Source: CANMUM01 sp965263365 (GTDB taxonomy: Bacteria; Pseudomonadota; Alphaproteobacteria; Rhodobacterales; Rhodobacteraceae). From it: 64,000 nt of DNA. Every line of letters starts with the position of its first letter. Position 1 is the stretch's first letter. The translations under genes were made by a program, and so were the position numbers. Below are positions 44,419-52,640 of the stretch, one piece after another. Location of the stretch: assembly GCA_965263365.1 (NCBI GenBank), contig OZ253672.1, positions 1,240,001 to 1,304,000 of the forward strand, given 5' to 3'. The notes beneath the pieces are model-generated. The model was not told the origin of the DNA. It was given only the letters and a program-made list of their open reading frames with translations, and searched no databases.

Positions 44419-44886
44419 ATGCAATTCGAATATACTGTCATTCCCGCACCCACGCGAACTAAGCGAACCAAAGGCAAAACGACACCAGCGGAGCGCCTCG
44501 CACTCGCAATGGAAGATAGCATTAATGAGATGGCATCCGAAGGCTGGGAATATTGGCGAACTGAAACATTAACTGTCGAAGACAAGCCTGGCCGATTTTC
44601 TAAGATTGTTGAACGCATCGAAACTGTATTAGTTTTTCGCAAAGCGTTATATGTAGAAGAAACCCGTGTCGAGAGCACAGCCGCATCTGCTGCCCCAGCT
44701 CCAGAACCTGAAAAAATTAAAAAAATACCTGAGCCGAAGGTAAGTGAAGCGGCACAAACCGCGCCTAAAAACGATTCACCAATTCCGGCAGCACGGACCG
44801 CCGATAGCGCTCAACCTCAACCCCTTACACGTGCGCCTCAATCCGAAAATAATGCTCCTCCCCTTGGCGGCGTCGAAAAAGATTAG
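44419..44886 (+). CDS. DUF4177-type protein with a proline/alanine-rich tail
   Basis: 155 residues in two parts. Residues 1-75 match the small DUF4177 fold (FEYTVIPAP...INEMASEGWEYWRTE...TVLVFRK), whose function is not known. Residues 85-155 are low-complexity, rich in Ala, Pro, Glu and Lys, and probably disordered. GGAAG precedes the ATG. It lies 85 bases after gatB on the same strand. No signal peptide or membrane segment. Confidence 0.75.
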   Translation: MQFEYTVIPAPTRTKRTKGKTTPAERLALAMEDSINEMASEGWEYWRTETLTVEDKPGRFSKIVERIETVLVFRKALYVEETRVESTAASAAPAPEPEKIKKIPEPKVSEAAQTAPKNDSPIPAARTADSAQPQPLTRAPQSENNAPPLGGVEKD

Positions 44887-45130
44887 TCGTCTTCTTTTTG
44901 ATTTCACCTAAAATGAATATTTAAGACGAGATTAGATTTAAGTACCAATTGAAATTTTAGCTTATTGCTGAATACACCTTTGAAATACATCTGCTAGATG
45001 ACCGCTATCTGCGGTATAAATTTCGTAAGCCAATCACAATCATATTAAGTGACTAAATATTTAATTGATACTGAAATTTAAACTTGTTAAACATTAATTT
45101 AGAATTAAATTAAGGTAGTTAATAGCTAAA

Positions 45131-46210
45131 ATGCCAGACTATCAGCTCGGAATTTTTTCTGAAGACTCGCTCACGCTGAGCACACCGCTTGATGGTGTGA
45201 CGGGCGGCAATGGCAGCAACATGGATGGCGCAACGATTGTATTCAACAGCTATCCAGATGTGATCGCTGATGTTCGTGACAATGATGCACGCTTTCAGGA
45301 CAATGACGGTGGTCAACGCCTAAACTCTGCGCTCACAATAAATGGTGAGACAATAGCCGCGAATACCGTCGTTGAAGCGGAATATCGCCTCGTTCTAGAG
45401 GATAGCAACGGCAATCAAATTGAAGTCTTTGCTGTCAACTTTCTAAACAGTTCTCCTGCTTACGCGACCATAGAAGGGCTCGGAATCTTTTACCCTGACG
45501 CCGATGATCTAATTATTGGCGCAACCTACACGGTTGTTGATTACGGTGAAACCGGCAATAGTGCCGCCGATTTTGAAGATAATCTGCTCGTTTGTTTTTG
45601 TCGGGGCACAAATATTGCCACAGGCTTTGGCGAAACCCCGGTCGAAAAATTGAAGGTTGGCGATGAAATTTTGACTGCCGACAATGGTTTGCAAAAAATC
45701 AAATGGATTGGTCATCGGGTTCTTTCCGCCGAAGAAATCACTCAAAAGCCACATATTGCGCCGGTCCGCATTCGGCGCGACACCCTTACAAAGGGCGTGC
45801 CGCGGGAAGACACTTGGCTATCTCCCCATCACCGCGTCCTTGTGAAATCAAAAATTGCCAAACGTATGTTTTCAGAGAGTCAGATATTTATTGATGCCAA
45901 ACATCTCACCAAAGTGAGAGGCATTGCGCGCGATGAGAAGCGGCGCGGCGTGACTTACTACCACATCAAACTCAACAATCACGAAGTTGTTTTTGCCAAC
46001 GGAATGCCTTGTGAAAGTCTATATCTTGGAAAACAAGCGCTCGGAAAAATGAATAAAAACCACCTTCGCGAAATTTTCGAAATTTTTCCTGAGTTAAGCG
46101 ACGAAAATTATAAAGCAGAATTCGCGCGAAAATCGCCGTCAAATCGGGATCAACGTCAACTTATTGACCGTCATATCTCAAATTACAAACCACTAATTGA
46201 GATTCGTTGA
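45131..46210 (+). CDS. Hint (hedgehog/intein) domain protein
   Basis: 359 residues. The C-terminal part from about residue 150 is a Hint_2-type domain, starting at Cys155-Phe-Cys157 (VCFCRGTNIATGFGETPVEKL), with GDEILTADNGLQKIKWIGHR and the SPHHRVLV block that supplies the catalytic His in these folds. The N-terminal ~150 residues (YQLGIFSEDSLTLSTPLDG...) are acidic and beta-rich, a probable secreted passenger, without a classical signal peptide. Such proteins are common in Rhodobacterales and are thought to self-cleave, but no extein lies after the domain. The family usually begins CFTPGT; here it is CFCRGT. Substrate and role are unknown. Confidence 0.82.
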   Translation: MPDYQLGIFSEDSLTLSTPLDGVTGGNGSNMDGATIVFNSYPDVIADVRDNDARFQDNDGGQRLNSALTINGETIAANTVVEAEYRLVLEDSNGNQIEVFAVNFLNSSPAYATIEGLGIFYPDADDLIIGATYTVVDYGETGNSAADFEDNLLVCFCRGTNIATGFGETPVEKLKVGDEILTADNGLQKIKWIGHRVLSAEEITQKPHIAPVRIRRDTLTKGVPREDTWLSPHHRVLVKSKIAKRMFSESQIFIDAKHLTKVRGIARDEKRRGVTYYHIKLNNHEVVFANGMPCESLYLGKQALGKMNKNHLREIFEIFPELSDENYKAEFARKSPSNRDQRQLIDRHISNYKPLIEIR

Positions 46211-46260
46211 TTCCATACCGTATAGGCGAATTCATTGAGGTCTTCGCCAAATTTAGTCAT

Positions 46261-46518
46261 TTATTCACTCGTTACCTTGAGCCTAAGCGCGTGAACATGT
46301 TCCTCCAGTTCAACTTTCAAAGCCGTCATTACCGCGCGCTGAGCGTGAACTCGGGTCATTCCCTTGAACGCTTGCGCACAAATTTCAACATAAAAATGTG
46401 TTTCGCCTTCCGGACGCGCTCCAACATGACCTGCGTGTTGATCACTTTCATCATCGACAATCAATTTAACCGGATCAAATTTTTCTCTTAATTTACTTTC
46501 GATGCGTTCTTTGTACAT
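46261..46518 (-). CDS. bolA: BolA family protein
   Basis: 85-residue BolA/IbaG-like protein with the family core (LREKFDPVKLIVDDESDQHAGHVGARPEGETHFYV; HxxH-type residues) and the FKGMTRVHAQRAVMTAL helix. BolA proteins pair with monothiol glutaredoxins in Fe-S handling and affect morphology and stress response. Divergent from the dnaJ-type gene by 85 bases, the arrangement seen in Rhodobacterales around cobST. Confidence 0.9.
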   Translation of the reverse strand: MYKERIESKLREKFDPVKLIVDDESDQHAGHVGARPEGETHFYVEICAQAFKGMTRVHAQRAVMTALKVELEEHVHALRLKVTSE

Positions 46519-46603
46519 TTTCTATCACTTTTTAAATTCTGGCATTTACATATGCCTTTTTCGAAGATAAAAGGCTACCCCATTAAACATAAAGGTATTT
46601 TTC

Positions 46604-47218
46604 GTGAAGTCTCCTTTTGATTTTGACATTTCTGCTGCCAAAGACAAGCAACGGCGTAAAAAGCGGTCACGCGCTCAATCTGGCGCGTTTGACACGTCTT
46701 CACGAGTCTGCGCAAAACCGGGCTGTAAACAACAAGGAAAATACCGCGCCCCCAAAAGTCCGACAAGCACAGACGAATACCTATGGTTTTGCCTCGAGCA
46801 TGTACGCGAATATAATGCAAAATGGAATTTTTTTGACGGCGAAGATGAAATTGAAGCCCAACTTGAAAGCGACAAGGTTTGGAACAAGAAAACGAAGCCT
46901 ATGATGAGCGATGAGGCAAAGGCTTGGGCGCGTATGGGCTTTGAAGACCCTTATGAAGTCTTACGCGACAAAGCAACGAGCCGGCGCAACGCAGAAGGAA
47001 TTGCGGCCATGCGCGTGACGGCAAATGAACGACGCGCGCTTGAGATACTTGGGCTAGAAGGCTACCCGACAAAAACTGAAATCCGCAAACAGTTTAAGTC
47101 ACTCGTCAAAGACCTCCATCCCGATAGCAATTCTGGTTCGCGCGCAGATGAAGAACGCTTGAACGAAGTCGTGTGGGCTTGGGATCAAATTAAAGAAAGC
47201 CGGAATTTTAAAACTTAG
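46604..47218 (+). CDS. DnaJ-domain protein (J domain at the C-terminus)
   Basis: 204-residue protein with a C-terminal J domain (from about residue 140) carrying the essential HPD motif (VKDLHPDSNSGS) that stimulates DnaK. The N-terminal half holds a possible metal site (CAKPGCKQQGKYRAPKS...FCLEHVREYN). The start is GTG at 46604, supported by AAAGG eight bases upstream and family N-terminus MKSPFDFDI. It stands next to cobS in many Rhodobacterales genomes and may act as a co-chaperone for the cobaltochelatase complex, which is inference. Confidence 0.88.
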   Translation: MKSPFDFDISAAKDKQRRKKRSRAQSGAFDTSSRVCAKPGCKQQGKYRAPKSPTSTDEYLWFCLEHVREYNAKWNFFDGEDEIEAQLESDKVWNKKTKPMMSDEAKAWARMGFEDPYEVLRDKATSRRNAEGIAAMRVTANERRALEILGLEGYPTKTEIRKQFKSLVKDLHPDSNSGSRADEERLNEVVWAWDQIKESRNFKT

Positions 47219-47420
47219 CTTCGCAATTTTGAACTTGGTTTTGCCTCATTCCACTTGCAAGAAAATGATTTGCAATCCATTGATTTTGGAAGTGACTTCT
47301 AAAAAAATGCCAGGCGCAATCAAAATAATATAAATAATTCAATATATTATGAAAATGCATTCACTGAGTTATGTGCGCGAATTGGCTGTATTACGCGCGC
47401 AATTTTTAAATATGACAATC

Positions 47421-47807
47421 CTAATAAGACGAGCCTTCATCACCATCAAGATTGTGCACTTCATCGCCATTCAAAGGGGGATTAAACACGCTGACCAAAA
47501 CCATATCGGTTGTTTTGCCGCCTCGAAGATAATGAGACTCATGATTTTTAAGCACGTAAATGTCGCCGACAGCAATTGGAAATACATTCCCCTCCATGTC
47601 CTCAACTTCTCCCTCACCTGCGATGCAGTAGCACGCTTCAAGATGATTTCGGTATTGGAGCTTTGACTCTGTGCCTGCATGCACAACCGTATGACAAACT
47701 GTAAAGCCCATCCCATCTTCAGAAGTCAGCATACGGTGACTCGTTCCATTTCCCCAGTGAACAAAATTCTTTGTTTTCTCAACATCTTTTAATCGACGTA
47801 CATACAT
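47421..47807 (-). CDS. ectC: Orphan ectoine synthase EctC
   Basis: Cupin enzyme that cyclises N-gamma-acetyl-diaminobutyrate to the osmoprotectant ectoine. 128 residues. The residues known from crystal structures are kept: metal ligands Glu57, Tyr84 and His92, substrate residues Thr40, Tyr52 and His55, and the C-terminal FNPPLNGDEVH. GAGAGGT precedes the ATG. There is no ectA, ectB or ectD in the window. It lies against the direction of its neighbours, between dnaJ and cobS, as though inserted there. A solitary EctC may use external precursor or hydrolyse other N-acetyl amino acids. Confidence 0.92.
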   Translation of the reverse strand: MYVRRLKDVEKTKNFVHWGNGTSHRMLTSEDGMGFTVCHTVVHAGTESKLQYRNHLEACYCIAGEGEVEDMEGNVFPIAVGDIYVLKNHESHYLRGGKTTDMVLVSVFNPPLNGDEVHNLDGDEGSSY

Positions 47808-47997
47808 CTATTATACCTCTCAGTTTTATCGAAGCAGAATTACTCTTTACCCAAACATAACCTATTCTAGAGTTGAATTGATAGCTTTTATTACGACAAG
47901 CTAAAAATTCGTCTAGTTTTTTTCAATTATCGACCAATTCAGCTTGCAAGATAATATGAAACTCTGCAAAACAAATAGACGATTTGAGGAGATAAAA

Positions 47998-48969
47998 ATG
48001 AGTGACCATTCCAAACTCAATACTACATTTTCCGTGCGCGAAACCTTTGGAATTGACACGAATATGACCGTGAACGGATTTTCCGACAAAATGGACCGTG
48101 TTCCTGACATTGATCCGACTTACAAATTCGATCCCGACACGACTCTCGCAATTCTTGCAGGCTTCAAACATAATCGTCGTGTTATGATCCAAGGTTATCA
48201 CGGAACTGGCAAATCTTCGCATATCGAGCAAGTTGCCGCTCGGTTGAACTGGCCGTGTGTGCGTGTGAATTTGGATAGCCATATTTCGCGAATTGACCTC
48301 ATTGGCAAGGACGTTATTCGCCTCAAAGACGGCTTGCAAGTCACCGAGTTTCAAGACGGTATTTTACCTTGGGCATTGCGTAATCCGACCGCAATTGTAT
48401 TTGATGAATATGATGCAGGTCGACCCGATGTTATGTTTGTGATTCAGCGCATTTTGGAATCAGATGGTAAGTTGACTCTTCTCGATCAAAACGAAGTCAT
48501 CACACCCCACGAAAATTTTAGGCTTTTTGCAACGGCAAATACGGTTGGACTCGGTGATATGACAGGTCTTTACCACGGCGTTCAGCAAATTAACCAAGCG
48601 CAAATGGATCGCTGGTCGCTCGTTGCCACCCTTAATTATCTGAACCATGACGCGGAAGTTATGATCGCACTTTCGAAAGCCCCAAATTTCAACACGGAAA
48701 AAGGGCGCGATGAAATCTCTCAAATGGTGTCAGTCGCAGATATGACAAGAAAAGCATTCATGAACGGCGAAATTTCGACCGTCATGAGCCCGCGTACCGT
48801 TATCAACTGGGCACTCAATGCCGAAATTTTTCAGGACATTGGTTTTGCCTTCCGGCTGACATTCTTAAACAAATGTGACGAAACAGAGCGTCCACTTGTC
48901 GCCGAATTCTATCAACGTGCTTTTGATGAAGAACTCCCCGAAAGCATGTTAGCAGCTTCGATTATCTAA
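47998..48969 (+). CDS. cobS: Cobaltochelatase subunit CobS (AAA+ ATPase)
   Basis: AAA+ motor of the aerobic cobalt chelatase of vitamin B12 synthesis. 323 residues; Walker A GYHGTGKSS at about 66-74, Walker B IVFDEYDAGRPDV and the following arginine-containing sensor regions. The ATG at 47998 (MSDHSKL) is preceded by GAGGAGAT; an in-frame start at 47944 lies upstream but has no such site. It is followed without a gap by cobT. CobN, the cobalt-inserting subunit, is not in the window. Confidence 0.95.
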   Translation: MSDHSKLNTTFSVRETFGIDTNMTVNGFSDKMDRVPDIDPTYKFDPDTTLAILAGFKHNRRVMIQGYHGTGKSSHIEQVAARLNWPCVRVNLDSHISRIDLIGKDVIRLKDGLQVTEFQDGILPWALRNPTAIVFDEYDAGRPDVMFVIQRILESDGKLTLLDQNEVITPHENFRLFATANTVGLGDMTGLYHGVQQINQAQMDRWSLVATLNYLNHDAEVMIALSKAPNFNTEKGRDEISQMVSVADMTRKAFMNGEISTVMSPRTVINWALNAEIFQDIGFAFRLTFLNKCDETERPLVAEFYQRAFDEELPESMLAASII

Positions 48970-50787
48970 ATGTCTAGGTCTGATAAACCTGTTGACAATA
49001 TAACCCGCGTACTCAATCAAACCACGCGCGCGCTTGCGGGCACGCGCGATGTTGAGCTTGAATTCTCTACCGAAGCCCCCAATGAAACGCTTACTCGAAA
49101 GCGAATTCCTAAAATTTCTTATAAGATGCAATCATCGGAAATTTTGAAGGCGCGTGGCTCTGGCGACGCCTTTGCGTTCTATCATCGCTTTCATGATCCG
49201 CTTGCTCATCAGCCCCCCAATGCGACTGAGCCTGAAGCTGGTCAAATATTTGAAGCGCTCGAACGGATGCGCTGCGAACTTCTCGGTGCAAACACTTTAC
49301 CCGGCGCGCTCTCAAATATTGATTTTGAACGTGAAGAAAGATTCGCGTATGAAAACGAATCTTCAGGCAACAATAATTCACTAGCAGAGGCAACCGCCCT
49401 TTGGGTGCGCGAACAATTTGGGCATAGAGCGCTCGGGGAACACTCTCAAAACAAATTGGAAGCTTACCGAACCCGTCTTGATTCAATTGGCGCCCAACTT
49501 ACGTCCTTACTTGAAAAACTCGAAGATCAAGAATCCTTTGGTGATCAAGCACGCGTTGTCCTCGAAAATCTCGGATTTGACTTGCCAAATGATAATTTTG
49601 ATTCTGATGACGAAACGTCGGAAGAAACTGATGACAATGAGGATCAAGACGTTGACAGTACAGGTGAAGACGATAGTGACGCAGAAGATGAACCTGAAGC
49701 CAATGAGACTTCAGATCAGCAAGATGATTCACAAGCTGATGCAGAAATTAGTGATGATGATAACGTCGATGCTGAAGGTGAAGCGAGCGATAGCGAACCA
49801 CAAGAGCCAAACGATTTTATCCCGCCGCCATCTGTTGCTGATCCCGACTATAAGATTTTTACAAATAAGCATGACACAATAATTCCAGCCGAAGAGCTTG
49901 CAAGCGCTGAAGAGCTTGAGAGGCTGCGCGGATTTTTAGATCGGCAAATCGAACCACTCAAGGCCAGCATTGCAAGGCTTGCCCACCGTCTTCAACGCAA
50001 ACTTATGGCCAAACAAAACCGATCATGGCTTTTCGATCAAGAAGAAGGCATCTTAGATGTTGCGCGCCTTGCACGTGTCGTTGCCAACCCAACAACGCCT
50101 CTTTCTTTTAAAATCGAAAAAGATATTGTCTTTAGAGATACAGTGGTGACTTTGCTCATTGATAATTCTGGTTCAATGCGTGGGCGTCCCATTTCCATCG
50201 CCGCAATCTGTGCAGATATTTTGGCACAAACCCTCGAACGTTGTCAGGTCAAATGCGAAGTTCTTGGCTTTACAACCATCGCATGGAAAGGCGGCGAATC
50301 TCGTAAGGAGTGGCTAGACGCAGGACGCCCTCAATCGCCGGGCAGACTTAATGATTTGCGTCACATTATCTATAAATCCGCCGATGCACCTTGGAGGCGC
50401 GCACGCAACAATCTTGGGCTGATGATGAAGGAAGGGTTGTTGAAGGAAAATATCGACGGAGAAGCCGTTGAATGGGCATATGCAAGGCTTAATTCGCGCC
50501 CTGAGCAACGTAAGATTTTGATGATTATTTCAGATGGGGCTCCTGTTGATGATAGCACTTTGAGCGTCAACTCTTCCACTTATTTAGACGCACATTTACG
50601 AAAAGTGATCACAATGATCGAAACGCAAAAGCGAACGGAACTCGTTGCAATCGGTATCGGTCACGACGTCACAAGATACTACAAACGCGCCGTTACCATT
50701 ACAGATCCAGAACAGCTCGCCGGCGCGGTTACTGATCAGCTCGCGGCCCTTTTTGATGAAAAGCAACCTCAAAAACTCAATGCGTAA
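48970..50787 (+). CDS. cobT: Cobaltochelatase subunit CobT
   Basis: Partner of CobS. 605 residues: an N-terminal helical domain, an acidic linker at about 205-285 (runs of Asp, Glu, Ser) and a C-terminal von Willebrand A domain whose MIDAS motif DNSGSMRG begins near residue 398. The start codon directly follows the cobS stop (TAA-ATG). Together they insert cobalt into hydrogenobyrinate diamide with CobN. The end overlaps the aminopeptidase start by eight bases, implying translational coupling. Confidence 0.95.
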   Translation: MSRSDKPVDNITRVLNQTTRALAGTRDVELEFSTEAPNETLTRKRIPKISYKMQSSEILKARGSGDAFAFYHRFHDPLAHQPPNATEPEAGQIFEALERMRCELLGANTLPGALSNIDFEREERFAYENESSGNNNSLAEATALWVREQFGHRALGEHSQNKLEAYRTRLDSIGAQLTSLLEKLEDQESFGDQARVVLENLGFDLPNDNFDSDDETSEETDDNEDQDVDSTGEDDSDAEDEPEANETSDQQDDSQADAEISDDDNVDAEGEASDSEPQEPNDFIPPPSVADPDYKIFTNKHDTIIPAEELASAEELERLRGFLDRQIEPLKASIARLAHRLQRKLMAKQNRSWLFDQEEGILDVARLARVVANPTTPLSFKIEKDIVFRDTVVTLLIDNSGSMRGRPISIAAICADILAQTLERCQVKCEVLGFTTIAWKGGESRKEWLDAGRPQSPGRLNDLRHIIYKSADAPWRRARNNLGLMMKEGLLKENIDGEAVEWAYARLNSRPEQRKILMIISDGAPVDDSTLSVNSSTYLDAHLRKVITMIETQKRTELVAIGIGHDVTRYYKRAVTITDPEQLAGAVTDQLAALFDEKQPQKLNA

Positions 50788-52468
50788 TTTAAGGCTAGAA
50801 CATCTCCGTCAAGAATTTAACAAACACGATTTAAGCGCATTTTTTGTGCCAAGGAGCGACATGTTTATGGGCGAATATGTGCGCCCAGGTGACGAACGTC
50901 TCGCGTGGATAAGCGGCTTTACTGGCTCTGCAGGATATGCAGTCATTTCTCGTAATGAGGCTCAACTTTACGTCGATTCTCGCTATACGCTTCAAGCCGC
51001 TCAAGAATGTCCTGAATTTGAGATCGTAGAATGGCCTGAAACGAATTTCTGGGAAAAGTTGGCAAATCAAAATATCGGATTTGATCCCACACTGGTTACC
51101 ATTAAAGAATACGAAAATTGGCAATACCATGCCGCACAAAGCCAGAACAAACTTATCCCAGTCTCTTATAATTTGATCGACCAGATATGGAACGACAGAC
51201 CAAAGTCTAAGGGTTCAAAAATTCGATCATTACCCCAATCCGTGTCAGGCCGCTCGAGTGCTTCCAAAATTTCTCAACTCATTGAAAAATTGACAATTTC
51301 TAAGGCTCACGCCTACCTTTCAGCTAATCCAACCGAAATCGCATGGCTTTTGAATATTCGTGGCGGTGAACTCGAAAAGGTTCCTGCCCCACATGTCTGC
51401 GCGCTATTTGAAACGAATGGACAAGTCAGTATTTTTGGTGATGTTCAATTTGACCATGACCTCAAAATTAATTTCTTGAGCTTTGCCGATGGCTACGCGC
51501 ATTTGCGCGCCCTAAATGACACGGTCGCAATTGATCCTCAAAAAACGCCCTATGTTTTTCAACAAATCACGCAGAATTTGATCGAAATTGAAAATCCGGT
51601 TGCGCTTGAGATTGCCAAAAAGAACCCGAGTGAAATCGCCGCCAGCGTGAGCGCACATATCCAAGACGCATGCGCCGTCGTCGAATTTTGGCACTGGCTC
51701 GAAAATCAAGAACAAAATCGCCTTGACGAGCTCACCATAATTGACCGCTTATGGTCGTTTCGTAAAAAGCGGGGCGCGAAAGCACCAAGTTTTGACACAA
51801 TTGCCGGATTTAACAAAAATGGCGCGATCGTGCATTACGTTGCAGATCATAAAAGTAACCTTCAATTTACAACGAATGGAATTCTATTGCTCGATAGCGG
51901 CGCCCATTATGAAGGTGCGACGACAGACATCACACGAACTTTCGCAATTCAGGGCGGACTCAAAGAAGCTCATTTACCTTTTACAGCTGTGCTCAATGGC
52001 CTTGCTCAAATCAGCCAAGCGCGGTTTCCAAAGGGTCTAGCCGGGCGCGATATAGATGCGCTCGCGCGTGAACCCTTATGGCAAAAAGGTTGGGATTATG
52101 GGCATGGGACCGGTCACGGGGTCGGTGCAGAGCTCTCTGTTCATGAAGGGCCACAGAGTATATCAAAGCGCTCAAATACGTCATTGGAAGATTCTATGAT
52201 TCTCTCGTTAGAACCGGGATACTACCAAGAAAATGCATTCGGAATACGCCTGGAAAACTTAGTGGTTGTTAAAGAGAATCAAAAATTTATGAAATTTTCT
52301 GCACTCACATTCGTTCCTTTTGATACGCGCCTAATTGATAAAAAATCATTACGCCCTCAAACGAAAAGCTGGCTCAATGACTACCACAAAAATTGCTATG
52401 AACAACTCGCATCTCATTTAGAAGACGATGTGCGTAAATTTTTTAAAAAGCTATGTGTCGCGATTTAG
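50780..52468 (+). CDS. pepP: Xaa-Pro aminopeptidase, M24B family
   Basis: Metallopeptidase releasing N-terminal residues that precede proline. 562 residues with two creatinase-like domains and a C-terminal pita-bread domain. Metal ligands are all present: Asp in LLDSGAHYEG and TTDITRTF, His in GTGHGVG, Glu in LSLEPGYY and FGIRLENL. The ATG at 50780 lies inside the end of cobT; the frame opens earlier within cobT but only this start gives the family N-terminus MRNLRLEHLRQEFNK. It converges on the clc gene across 172 bases. Confidence 0.92.
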   Translation: MRNLRLEHLRQEFNKHDLSAFFVPRSDMFMGEYVRPGDERLAWISGFTGSAGYAVISRNEAQLYVDSRYTLQAAQECPEFEIVEWPETNFWEKLANQNIGFDPTLVTIKEYENWQYHAAQSQNKLIPVSYNLIDQIWNDRPKSKGSKIRSLPQSVSGRSSASKISQLIEKLTISKAHAYLSANPTEIAWLLNIRGGELEKVPAPHVCALFETNGQVSIFGDVQFDHDLKINFLSFADGYAHLRALNDTVAIDPQKTPYVFQQITQNLIEIENPVALEIAKKNPSEIAASVSAHIQDACAVVEFWHWLENQEQNRLDELTIIDRLWSFRKKRGAKAPSFDTIAGFNKNGAIVHYVADHKSNLQFTTNGILLLDSGAHYEGATTDITRTFAIQGGLKEAHLPFTAVLNGLAQISQARFPKGLAGRDIDALAREPLWQKGWDYGHGTGHGVGAELSVHEGPQSISKRSNTSLEDSMILSLEPGYYQENAFGIRLENLVVVKENQKFMKFSALTFVPFDTRLIDKKSLRPQTKSWLNDYHKNCYEQLASHLEDDVRKFFKKLCVAI

Positions 52469-52640
52469 TTCTTGAAAAAGTGGCGGTTAACTTTGGAAAG
52501 TCAAACTGAAATCTGACTAAAATACTCGTAACCCACCGCTGAATTTATGATCACTCACTCCCTAACCTATCGCTCGCTCAAATGAAGGCTTAGGCAAGCC
52601 AAAACTGATCGAATTCATAGTTACAGAAAAACCTAACCAA

